This document shows, piece after piece, positions 9,043-16,821 of a stretch of 64,000 nt of DNA (position 1 is the first letter of the stretch; every line of letters starts with the position of its first letter). The translations under genes were made by a program, and so were the position numbers. The notes beneath the pieces are model-generated. The model was not told where the DNA came from, ran no database searches, and was given only the letters and a program-made list of their open reading frames with translations. This stretch comes from JBFWIW01 sp050253535 (GTDB taxonomy: Bacteria; Bacillota; Clostridia; Oscillospirales; Oscillospiraceae): NCBI GenBank assembly GCA_050253535.1, contig JBFWIW010000004.1, forward strand, positions 1 through 64,000, read 5' to 3'.

Positions 9043-9459
9043 ATGAAGGAAAATGCTTATAAAGGCGCCGAAACGGTACCGCTGTATGAGTACCTGCCGG
9101 TGAACATGTTCCGCACAATTTTGCCGGAATTACGCAAATTATCCTGGGGAGCGCGCGAAATTCCAGTGATCATTGAATTATCCCGTAACTCCAGGCTGTA
9201 TAGTAAAAGCCTGCCCGATTACTTCAAAAATGCCATGTACATATATGGATATGTAAAAATGAATGCGCGGCTAGAGGAGGTATTCGGATGCGGAAGTGAG
9301 AGTGGTACCAGGGGAATGCAAATCTTTATGCACGAATGGGACAACAAATTCTTGATGCTGTTTATGTATAACAGGGAGCCGGTTGGAAAACCGGTGTTCG
9401 TCGCGAAGCAGGAAGTTGCGGAACTGATGATAAACGCGCTTCACCCGAATATTTATTAA
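9043..9459 (+). CDS. Hypothetical protein in the ABC transporter operon
   Basis: 138 residues, soluble, no signal peptide or membrane helix. The ATG follows a GGAGG site and lies 23 bases after the binding-protein stop, so it is the last gene of the transporter operon; a terminator follows. I do not recognise the family. Aromatic-rich stretches such as MQIFMHEWDNKFLMLFMYN suggest a compact alpha/beta domain. Confidence 0.6.
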   Translation: MKENAYKGAETVPLYEYLPVNMFRTILPELRKLSWGAREIPVIIELSRNSRLYSKSLPDYFKNAMYIYGYVKMNARLEEVFGCGSESGTRGMQIFMHEWDNKFLMLFMYNREPVGKPVFVAKQEVAELMINALHPNIY

Positions 9460-9471
9460 GAAGTCCAAATG

Positions 9472-9509
9472 CCCCCCGGATAATTGGTTCAATCCAGTTA
9501 TCCGGGGGG
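9472..9509. terminator. Bidirectional hairpin between convergent genes
   Basis: CCCCCCGGATAA and TTATCCGGGGGG make a perfect 12-base-pair stem with a 14-base loop. It lies between the convergent gene ends at 9459 and 9552 and can serve both strands, although the T-run is weak. Confidence 0.7.
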
Positions 9510-9551
9510 TTCAGCTTGCCAGATATGTAATTATTGTTGATTGTGGGGAAT

Positions 9552-10703
9552 CTATTCCACCAGTTTTACCGAATCCTCGGGGAGACATTCCAGATCGGCG
9601 GCTTCAGATACGATAGTAATGCCGCTTCCGTTAAAGGTAATTTCATTTCCGATTACTCTGCCGTTTATTGTCTGATTTGAACCGTTCATGGTTATGGTGC
9701 CATTGGGGGCGTATACGATTCCGTCCAGCTGCGCACCGGAACCGTTAATTGTTATATCCCCATTTGCCGAGTAAAAACAAACGGCGGAGTCGGACGAGCA
9801 CATTAAATTACTGCCGTTAAAAGAGATGTCGCCGGATACCAGCACTATGCCTGTCCCTTCAAAATTGCTGCCGTTAATCGTGAGATTGCCGTTTACATAT
9901 ATCGGAGAATCTACGCTAATACGGCTGCCGTTATAGATTTTATTCCCGCTGTATGCCTGACCGGCCTCTTCGGCGGCATCCTGTATAACGTCTGAAAAAT
10001 CAGGCATATCTATGACCGTTGCTGGACTTGTGATTTTTGTCCCTATATTAATACTGCTCCCGTTTGTTGAAAACATTGAAGCCTGACATATGTCACCTAT
10101 TTCTAAGTTGGAGCCGTTAAAGGTAAATTTGGATACAGCCTCGGCTGACCCGGTAATGGTTTGGTCTGAACCGTGAATCGTGAGTTTGCAGTTGGAATGA
10201 ACACTCCCCCCGATGTACAGGTTACTTCCGTTATTTGTTAATGAATCAGTAAGGCTGCCTGAAAAAACGGCATAATCAAACGCCTCCCCCAAGCCTGATG
10301 TTTTTTGGGCTACCGCCTGTGCTGTAATATCTGTTGTCGTTAAACCCAAAGCCCTGGCAAATGTGTATGAAACACTGCTTTTGCATATAACCTGAATTTT
10401 AGTTGGATCACCATTATAAGGAGAAACAATTGTGGTTTCCGTTTCACCGTCTCCGTTCAATCCGGCAAAATAGATTGCGGTGCTGCCTGCAATACTCGTA
10501 TTCGGAAGGTCGTACGCTCCGGCCAAAGCTGCAGCGTCAGCAGCGTTCTGCAGATTTGCTTTTGTAAGCGAGNNNNNNNNNNNNNNNNNNNNNNNNNNNN
10601 NNNNNNNNNNNNNNNNNNNNNNNNNNNNNNNNNNNNNNNNNNNNNNNNNNNNNNNNNNNNNNNNNNNNNNNNTTTTTTTGCTTGAAGGGAGGGAAATCGA
10701 CAT
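9552..10703 (-). CDS. TadG-like envelope protein with Asn-Gly-Ser repeats (interrupted by an assembly gap)
   Basis: The part after the gap begins with NLQNAADAAALAGAYDL, the hallmark start of TadG-like pilus-assembly/Flp-related proteins after their N-terminal membrane helix. The remaining ~340 residues contain about ten repeats built on (T/S)xNGS, such as LTINGS, ISFNGS, ITINGS, ITMNGS and ITFNGS, spaced roughly 15-35 residues apart, which suggests an extracellular beta-solenoid. The N-terminal helix should lie in the 100-N gap; only MSISLPSSKK is seen on the other side, and since true gap length is unknown, the start and frame are not certain. No other tad genes are nearby. Confidence 0.6.
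   Translation of the reverse strand: MSISLPSSKKXXXXXXXXXXXXXXXXXXXXXXXXXXXXXXXXXXSLTKANLQNAADAAALAGAYDLPNTSIAGSTAIYFAGLNGDGETETTIVSPYNGDPTKIQVICKSSVSYTFARALGLTTTDITAQAVAQKTSGLGEAFDYAVFSGSLTDSLTNNGSNLYIGGSVHSNCKLTIHGSDQTITGSAEAVSKFTFNGSNLEIGDICQASMFSTNGSSINIGTKITSPATVIDMPDFSDVIQDAAEEAGQAYSGNKIYNGSRISVDSPIYVNGNLTINGSNFEGTGIVLVSGDISFNGSNLMCSSDSAVCFYSANGDITINGSGAQLDGIVYAPNGTITMNGSNQTINGRVIGNEITFNGSGITIVSEAADLECLPEDSVKLVE
10573..10672. other. Assembly gap (100 N)
   Basis: Exactly 100 undetermined bases, the conventional placeholder for a scaffold gap of unknown size. It removes the N-terminal part of the TadG-like gene. Confidence 0.99.
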
Positions 10704-10968
10704 AACAATGAGTCTCGAAATCCTGCATTTGAAGGTTATAAAAGCCTCAAAAGCCTTTAATTTAATAATGGATACAGGTAATTTATAAAATTCGTTTGCG
10801 TTAACATTTTCCTGTTATTGAATTGCTGTCCAGGAAGGCATGTATGCGTCGGCATATACGTCTTTTTTTTGGCCGATAGGGCGGGAATAATCCCGAAAAA
10901 CCCGAATTACAGGCATTATGGCAGGATAATTAACCTAATTAATCGAATGAAGAAGTGGAGATTGATTT

Positions 10969-12675
10969 ATGATTAATTCCGGTGATACCAGTTTTATTTT
11001 TATTTCTACCGCGCTCGTCTTCGTAATGACGCCGGGACTGGCTCTGTTTTACGGTGGTATGGTGAGGAAAAAGAATGTCCTAAGTACGACGATGCACAGT
11101 TTTATCCTGATGGCCATAGCGTCTGTTTTATGGGTGTTGATTGGCTATAGCCTGTCATTCTCAACCGATCACGCCGGTTTAATCGGAAGTCTCGACTGGG
11201 CCGGACTCTCCGGAGTCGGGACTGAGCCCAATGCCGACTATGCCCCGACAATTCCCGCCCTGCTGTTTATGGCATTTCAAATGATGTTTGCCATCATAAC
11301 TCCGGCCCTTATCAGCGGTTCAATAGCAGAGCGGATGAGATTTCCGGCTTTTATAGGATTTATGGTATTATGGATTATAATTGTTTATTACCCACTGGCG
11401 CATATGGTCTGGGGAGTCGGAGGCTTCCTGCGTAATTTGGGCGCTATAGACTTTGCGGGAGGAACGGTTGTACATATTAGCTCCGGATTTACGGGCCTGA
11501 CCGCAGCTCTTATTTTGGGCAAACGAAAAGGCCTCGGTAAAGAGCCTATGGTTCCTCATAACCTTCCAATGACCGTTTTGGGCGCGGGTATTTTGTGGTT
11601 CGGATGGTTCGGATTTAACGCCGGAAGCGCCCTATGCGCAAATGGACTGGCAATTTCTGCCCTTGTCACCACGAATACTTCAGCCGCCGCCGCGGCACTT
11701 TCATGGATGACCACGGAATGGATCCATCGCGGAAAACCTACAGTACTCGGGACGGTGAGCGGCGCTGTCGCAGGACTGGTTTCAATAACGCCGGGGGCTG
11801 GCTATGTAACTCCGATGGCCGCTCTTGTAATAGGCTTGTCCGGGGGTATCATCTGCTATTTCTCCGTGAGTGTTATGAAGGCCAAGCTTGGATATGACGA
11901 TTCTTTGGACGCCTTCGGCTGTCATGGAGTAGGCGGCATGTGGGGGGCGCTTGCGACCGGACTCTTTGCTACAAAAACCGTAAACGAGAACGGAGCGGAC
12001 GGACTTTTCTATGGAAATCCGGCACAATTGGCTATACAGGCGCTCAGTATTGTCGTTACGGTTATATTGGCGGTCACGGCAACTTTTGTCATTCTTAAGC
12101 TGATTGGTGCTATCACAAAGCTGCGAGCGACAGATGAAGAAGAAGACAGCGGATTGGATCTGGCGATGCATGGAGAAGAGGCGTATCCCGATACCTTCGG
12201 ACGCGGGTTGACGCTTACGCCTGCTATTGAAATGCCAATGGGCAGCTGGACTCCCGGCGCTTACACAGACGAGGTTCCCGTCCTTATGCAAAAACGTGAA
12301 AAGACCAGCTTTTCCGATATAAAGATGACAAAAGTGGTAATTATCATCAAGCAGGAGAGGTTCGAGGCGTTAAAAAAAGCTATGAGCGATATAGGCATTA
12401 CAGGTATGACAGTCACACAGGTGCTGGGTTTTGGAATGCAGAAGGGATTTCCCGAGTTTTACCGCGGAGTCAGTGTTGACGCCACATTGCTTCCTAAGGT
12501 AAAAGTTGAGATAGTGGTTTCCAAGATCCCGGTTGAGACTGTGGTTGATGCTGCAAAAAATGTGCTGCATACAGGCCACATCGGCGACGGCAAAATATTT
12601 GTCTATGATGTAGAGAATGTCATCAAGGTACGCACCGGTGAAGAGGGGTACGACGCCCTGCAGGACGAGGAATAA
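10969..12675 (+). CDS. amt: Ammonium transporter fused to a C-terminal PII signalling domain
   Basis: 568 residues. Residues 1-~400 form an Amt/Mep/Rh ammonium channel (FYGGMVRKKN, FAGGTVVHISSG, DDSLDAFGCHGVGGMWGALA in part). After a polar linker, residues ~447-560 form a PII (GlnB/GlnK) domain: MTVTQVLGFGMQKG, the T-loop FYRG, LPKVKVEIVV and GKIFVYDVENVIKVRTGEE. In most bacteria GlnK is a separate protein that plugs Amt; here sensor and channel are one chain. The T-loop tyrosine is kept. The gene stands alone between the TadG-like gene and a terminator. Confidence 0.9.
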   Translation: MINSGDTSFIFISTALVFVMTPGLALFYGGMVRKKNVLSTTMHSFILMAIASVLWVLIGYSLSFSTDHAGLIGSLDWAGLSGVGTEPNADYAPTIPALLFMAFQMMFAIITPALISGSIAERMRFPAFIGFMVLWIIIVYYPLAHMVWGVGGFLRNLGAIDFAGGTVVHISSGFTGLTAALILGKRKGLGKEPMVPHNLPMTVLGAGILWFGWFGFNAGSALCANGLAISALVTTNTSAAAAALSWMTTEWIHRGKPTVLGTVSGAVAGLVSITPGAGYVTPMAALVIGLSGGIICYFSVSVMKAKLGYDDSLDAFGCHGVGGMWGALATGLFATKTVNENGADGLFYGNPAQLAIQALSIVVTVILAVTATFVILKLIGAITKLRATDEEEDSGLDLAMHGEEAYPDTFGRGLTLTPAIEMPMGSWTPGAYTDEVPVLMQKREKTSFSDIKMTKVVIIIKQERFEALKKAMSDIGITGMTVTQVLGFGMQKGFPEFYRGVSVDATLLPKVKVEIVVSKIPVETVVDAAKNVLHTGHIGDGKIFVYDVENVIKVRTGEEGYDALQDEE

Positions 12676-12727
12676 TCAGCCTGTTAAAAAGTAGAAAGTT
12701 TTCGGTTCTTCTTGGTTTCAAAAAGTA

Positions 12728-12765
12728 TCCCTCCCGACGCAATCGCCGCCGGGAGGGATTTTGCT
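12728..12765 (+). terminator. Intrinsic terminator after the Amt-PII gene
   Basis: TCCCTCCC and GGGAGGGA pair around a 15-base loop, followed by TTTTGCTTT. Confidence 0.75.
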
Positions 12766-12839
12766 TTACATTTAGAAAAATGGGCGAGCAACACATTATC
12801 TGCACACAGGCAATTAAAATGGCAAAAACCGTAATTAGC

Positions 12840-12868
12840 TTGAATTGTACCGAATTTCTGTATACAAT
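12840..12868 (+). promoter_or_regulatory. Promoter of the FHA-FtsW/PBP genes
   Basis: TTGAAT (12840-12845) and TACAAT (12863-12868) with 17-base spacing, about 115 bases before the ATG of the FHA-FtsW gene. The rest of the 12676-12982 stretch holds only the preceding terminator. Confidence 0.55.
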
Positions 12869-12982
12869 ATGAGTGCTGACAGTGTCGCATTTCGTGCTTA
12901 TTCGGGAGTTTTCAGCATGGCTCGTTGCCTACAGTATTGAACTTGCAGAAAAAAGTGCGATGTATTGAAAGGACTTTGGCGC

Positions 12983-14734
12983 ATGCCGATTATTGAAAAC
13001 CTGAATAACTGGATAGAGCATGCCGGAGCGGTTATCTCGGACCTGCTTGAGCTTGGTGCGCCGTTTCTGGGTATATATACGCTCCTTTTCCGGTGGGCAG
13101 GGCCTGTTCTGGTCTGTCTTATCCTCTACCGTTCGGCTCGCTCGCTGCTTGTTTATAAAAGTGAGACCGAGATTTGGGCTTATCTCAGCCTGCCGAACGG
13201 CGCGCGCGTTCCGGTAAGCCACTGGGAGAACGCGATAGGGCGCTCCTCCAGATGTGACATCGTCCTGAATTACCCCACTGTTTCAAGAAACCATGCGGTG
13301 CTTGTCCGCTCGGACGACGGGAGCTGGAGCATTGTGGATATCGGCTCCAAGGGTGGCGTATCAGTCAACAGCGAGCCCGTGAGCGGCCGTTTGAAGGTAA
13401 ACCCGGGAGATATCATCAGCCTGTCGGGCGTTGAAACAGTTCTGCTTCAAACAGATGATATTACGGAGGATAATGAGGACGTACCGAAGGAAGACGATGT
13501 AAAGCGGATCAAACCTGGGTGCACACTTCTGCTGCTGACGGTTTTTCAGATACTTACCGCAGCGGAGCTGTGCATTACAGCGGAGAGCGGGAATATCGTC
13601 TATATCCTGCTGTCTTTTTTAGGCCTTACCACATTCATGTGGCTTGAATTTCTGATAATGAAGACACTTGGGCGCACCGGTTTTGAGGTGGAGACGCTCG
13701 CTTTTTTTCTATCTACACTGGGGTTTTCGGTCATCGCGTCGGCGGCTCCGTCCGAATTGTTTAAACAATTCATTGCACTGGTTCTGGGTCTTTGCCTGTT
13801 TATTTTTCTCGGGTGGTATCTGCGGGATCTTGAGCGGGCAAAAAAAGCGCGGTGGTATATGGGGGGAGCCGCCATTTTACTGCTCGCCGCAAACCTTGCG
13901 CTGGGAAAAACAGTGAACGGTGCGCAGAACTGGATTTCGCTCGGCCCCTTCAGCTTTCAGCCTTCCGAGCTTGTAAAGATCGCGTTTATATATGCGGGCG
14001 CTTCCACTCTCGACCGCCTTCTGGAAAAGCGTAACCTCATTCTTTTTATTATTTTTTCGGGCGTGTGTATAGGCACTCTCGCCCTGCTGGGCGACTTCGG
14101 GACGGCGCTGGTGTTCTTTGTCGCATTCGTTGTCATAGCGTTTCTGCGCTCGGGGGATATTTCAACGATATCTCTCATATGTGCGGGAACGGCCTTCGCC
14201 GGTGTCCTTGCCGTGCACTTTAAGCCGTATATTGGCAGAAGGTTTTCCGCATGGCGGCATGTATGGGAATACGCGAGCACAACAGGGTATCAGCAGACCA
14301 GAACGCTGATGTACGCCGCGAGCGGCGGGCTGCTCGGTCTCGGCGCGGGAAACGGGCTTCTGAAATACATAACTGCCGCCGACACAGACCTCGTTTTCGG
14401 TATGCTGTGCGAGGAATGGGGCCTTATTATCGCGGCTTGTGCGGTGCTGTCTTTCGTTTGCCTTGCGGTGTTTGCGGTCCGCGCTGCTCCGGCGGGGCGC
14501 TCGTCGTTCTATGTGATCGCGGCCTGCGCGGCCGTGTCCATGCTGATGTTTCAGGCGGCGCTAAATATGTTCGGGTCTGTGGATTTCCTGCCGCTTACCG
14601 GCGTAACTTTCCCGTTTGTGTCAAACGGCGGCTCCAGCATGATGTCCAGCTGGGGCTTGCTTGCCTTCGTCAAGGCCGCCGACACGCGCAGAAACGCCAG
14701 CTTTGCCATCAGAAAAACGGAGGACGCGGAATGA
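12983..14734 (+). CDS. FtsW/RodA/SpoVE-family glycosyltransferase with N-terminal FHA domain
   Basis: 583 residues. A membrane helix near residues 28-50 is followed by an FHA domain (~64-155) with the phosphothreonine-binding residues in AIGRSSRCDIVL and TVSRNHAVL. From ~175 on comes a SEDS protein with about ten helices (GKTVNGAQNWISLGPFSFQPSE, quoted in part: NWISLGPFSFQPSELVK; LLGDFGTALVFF; PFVSNGGSSM). SEDS proteins polymerise peptidoglycan together with a class B PBP, which is the next gene with a 4-base ATGA overlap. ATG 12983 is preferred over TTG 12965 because GAAAGGA lies 9 bases before it. The FHA domain suggests regulation by Ser/Thr phosphorylation, and a kinase gene follows. Confidence 0.9.
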   Translation: MPIIENLNNWIEHAGAVISDLLELGAPFLGIYTLLFRWAGPVLVCLILYRSARSLLVYKSETEIWAYLSLPNGARVPVSHWENAIGRSSRCDIVLNYPTVSRNHAVLVRSDDGSWSIVDIGSKGGVSVNSEPVSGRLKVNPGDIISLSGVETVLLQTDDITEDNEDVPKEDDVKRIKPGCTLLLLTVFQILTAAELCITAESGNIVYILLSFLGLTTFMWLEFLIMKTLGRTGFEVETLAFFLSTLGFSVIASAAPSELFKQFIALVLGLCLFIFLGWYLRDLERAKKARWYMGGAAILLLAANLALGKTVNGAQNWISLGPFSFQPSELVKIAFIYAGASTLDRLLEKRNLILFIIFSGVCIGTLALLGDFGTALVFFVAFVVIAFLRSGDISTISLICAGTAFAGVLAVHFKPYIGRRFSAWRHVWEYASTTGYQQTRTLMYAASGGLLGLGAGNGLLKYITAADTDLVFGMLCEEWGLIIAACAVLSFVCLAVFAVRAAPAGRSSFYVIAACAAVSMLMFQAALNMFGSVDFLPLTGVTFPFVSNGGSSMMSSWGLLAFVKAADTRRNASFAIRKTEDAE

Positions 14735-16101
14735 AGAAAATTGCTTCCAGAACTGTCGCGGCGCTTATCCTCTCTGCGGTCATTTTAGCCGGCCTGGTGC
14801 TGTTTATGTTCAGCGACGCCGTACGCGGCGACACGTGGATGGCGTCCCCTTCAAATCAGCACATTTACTCAGGCGGCGTTTTGACCTCCGGTCGGATACT
14901 GGACCGCGATGGTGCGGTGCTCTATGATACGACTGACGGCACGGCAAAATATAATGACGACAAGACGATACGGAAAGCAACCCTTCATGCCGTCGGAGAC
15001 GCATCCGGGAATATCGCAACCTCAGCCAAGAGTGCTTTTACCGATAAACTGGTGGGATACGATTTATTGAACGGTATTTACAATTACGGCGGCAGCGGTA
15101 ACGACCTTTACCTAACGATCGACGCCGATGTCTGTAAGGCCGCGCTAAATGCCCTCGGCAGCCGAAACGGCGCCGTCGGCGTATATAACTACAAGACGGG
15201 GGAGATCTTCTGCATGGTCAGCACCCCGACCTTTGACCCGAATAATCCGCCCGAAATAACCGAGGAAAATCAAAGCAGCGGTCTATATATAAACCGCTTT
15301 TTGTCATCCTCATTCACGCCCGGCTCGGTATTCAAACTCGTTGCCGCGGCGGCAGCTATAGACAACATACCGGACATTTTTGAAAAGGGATTTACCTGCA
15401 CCGGGAGTGTGACTATAGGCGAAGGCACCGTTACCTGTCCCGAGGTGCACGGTACGCTGGATTTTAAGTCCGCTCTTGCGTTTTCGTGCAACAGCGCTTT
15501 TGCCCAGATAGCGGACGAGCTTGGGCCGGACATTTTGGAGGCTTATGCTGAAAAGGCCGGATTCAACAAGGGTGTGACGGTTAATGGGATAGCGACCGGA
15601 ACAGGTAATTTCGATCTGTCGAAGGCATCTGATACAGACGTCGCGTGGTCGGGCATAGGGCAGTATACGGACCTTGCCAATCCGTGTGCTTTTATGACTT
15701 ATGTGGGGGCGATAGCAAACGGCGGCGTTTCGGTGATTCCGAGACTCATTTCGAAGTCAGAGACGCCTAGCGGCATTCCCACGGGACTTTACTTTAAGCA
15801 TTCGGGCGGGAGAGTGCTTTCCGCCGACACCGTCGAGACGCTCTCCGATATGATGCACGACGACGTTGTAAAGAATTACGGGGAGAGCAACTTCCCGGGG
15901 CTCGACCTGTGCGCGAAATCGGGCACGGCCGAGGTGGGCGGGGAGTCCACCCCAAACGCGTGGTTTGCCGGTTTTATCAGAAATGAGGATTATCCGCTGG
16001 CCTTTGTGGTTCTAGTGGAAAACGGCGGATCGGGCGCGCGAGTCGCAGGGCCGATAGCAAACGCCGCGCTCCAGGCGGCGATAAAAGCGATGGAAAAATA
16101 A
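14731..16101 (+). CDS. Class B penicillin-binding protein (peptidoglycan transpeptidase)
   Basis: 456 residues. One N-terminal membrane anchor (~8-28), then a short dimerisation region and a transpeptidase domain with the three active-site motifs: SVFK at 199-202 (catalytic Ser199), SCN at 252-254 and KSGT at 396-399. There are no PASTA repeats and the length matches the PbpA type that works with RodA/FtsW proteins. The ATG overlaps the FHA-FtsW stop by four bases; a longer in-frame extension upstream would run through that gene and is rejected. It should crosslink glycan strands made by its SEDS partner. Confidence 0.9.
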   Translation: MKKIASRTVAALILSAVILAGLVLFMFSDAVRGDTWMASPSNQHIYSGGVLTSGRILDRDGAVLYDTTDGTAKYNDDKTIRKATLHAVGDASGNIATSAKSAFTDKLVGYDLLNGIYNYGGSGNDLYLTIDADVCKAALNALGSRNGAVGVYNYKTGEIFCMVSTPTFDPNNPPEITEENQSSGLYINRFLSSSFTPGSVFKLVAAAAAIDNIPDIFEKGFTCTGSVTIGEGTVTCPEVHGTLDFKSALAFSCNSAFAQIADELGPDILEAYAEKAGFNKGVTVNGIATGTGNFDLSKASDTDVAWSGIGQYTDLANPCAFMTYVGAIANGGVSVIPRLISKSETPSGIPTGLYFKHSGGRVLSADTVETLSDMMHDDVVKNYGESNFPGLDLCAKSGTAEVGGESTPNAWFAGFIRNEDYPLAFVVLVENGGSGARVAGPIANAALQAAIKAMEK

Positions 16102-16368
16102 AAAGGGCGTGCGGCCAGTCTGTAAATAATGCAGGAATATTCAGGAAAATACCAGCACCCATTGCGGCATATGAAGGCATACGATTTGGTGTTTACTCGG
16201 TCGGAGATGCTGCTTTACTTTGGAATATTTCCGAACGCCGAGTACAAAAATTCTGCAAGGATGGCCGCGTTAAGGATGTCCAACGTTTTGGGCGCTCCTG
16301 AATGATTCCCAGAGCGGCCAGGAAACCGGTCGATCTCAAAAAGTTTTACAGGAAAAGAGGCGAAGAAC

Positions 16369-16821
16369 ATGGTTGAACAAATCAATCAGGTACGAACAAG
16401 CACCTTATTTCGATTGCTTTTCAAAACATCAAATATCAAAGAGTTTGTGGAAAAGAATGCGGATGATATGCGGCTGCCGTCTTTCAGCGAATACATATCT
16501 GGATTATGTGCAGACCGCGGCGAGGTGCCGGAAAGAATCATCAAACGGGCTGATATCGAGCGCTCCTTCGGTCATCAACTTTTCAAAGGGACCAAAAAGC
16601 CTTCGCGCGATACGGTTCTGCAGCTTGCCTTCGGCTTTGAGGCCGATGTGGATACGGCGCAGGAGCTTTTGAAATATGCCGGAATGAGTACGCTGTACCC
16701 TCGAGTTAAGCGAGACGCCGCGATTCTCTACTGCCTGCATAACCGCTTTACAATCGTAGAAGCACAAAATGTCCTGCATGATATGAAGCTGCCATTAATC
16801 GGAGGGTGGAAAACAAAATGA
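16369..16821 (+). CDS. HTH (Cro/CI-like) protein paired with the Ser/Thr kinase
   Basis: 150 residues, soluble and basic. The middle resembles an XRE-type helix-turn-helix (RSFGHQLFKGTKKPSRDTVL followed by LAFGFEADVDTAQELL), a form commonly seen beside Clostridial Ser/Thr kinases. The stop overlaps the kinase ATG (ATGA), so the two are made together. It may be a substrate or a transcriptional partner of the kinase; this is inferred from coupling. Confidence 0.6.
   Translation: MVEQINQVRTSTLFRLLFKTSNIKEFVEKNADDMRLPSFSEYISGLCADRGEVPERIIKRADIERSFGHQLFKGTKKPSRDTVLQLAFGFEADVDTAQELLKYAGMSTLYPRVKRDAAILYCLHNRFTIVEAQNVLHDMKLPLIGGWKTK

Noticed and set aside
8222..9118. 298-codon minus-strand ORF
   Set aside because: Antisense to the THI5-like lipoprotein gene, which has a lipobox and family sequence.
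9600..10250. Repeated short motifs considered as a CRISPR array
   Set aside because: The repetition is at codon level (NGS-type repeats in a coding frame), with variable spacing and no conserved DNA repeat of CRISPR length.
14251..14730. N-terminal extension of the PBP gene by 160 codons
   Set aside because: It overlaps the FtsW gene in another frame, is Arg-rich and would place the membrane anchor internally; the ATG at 14731 with ATGA coupling is the normal start.
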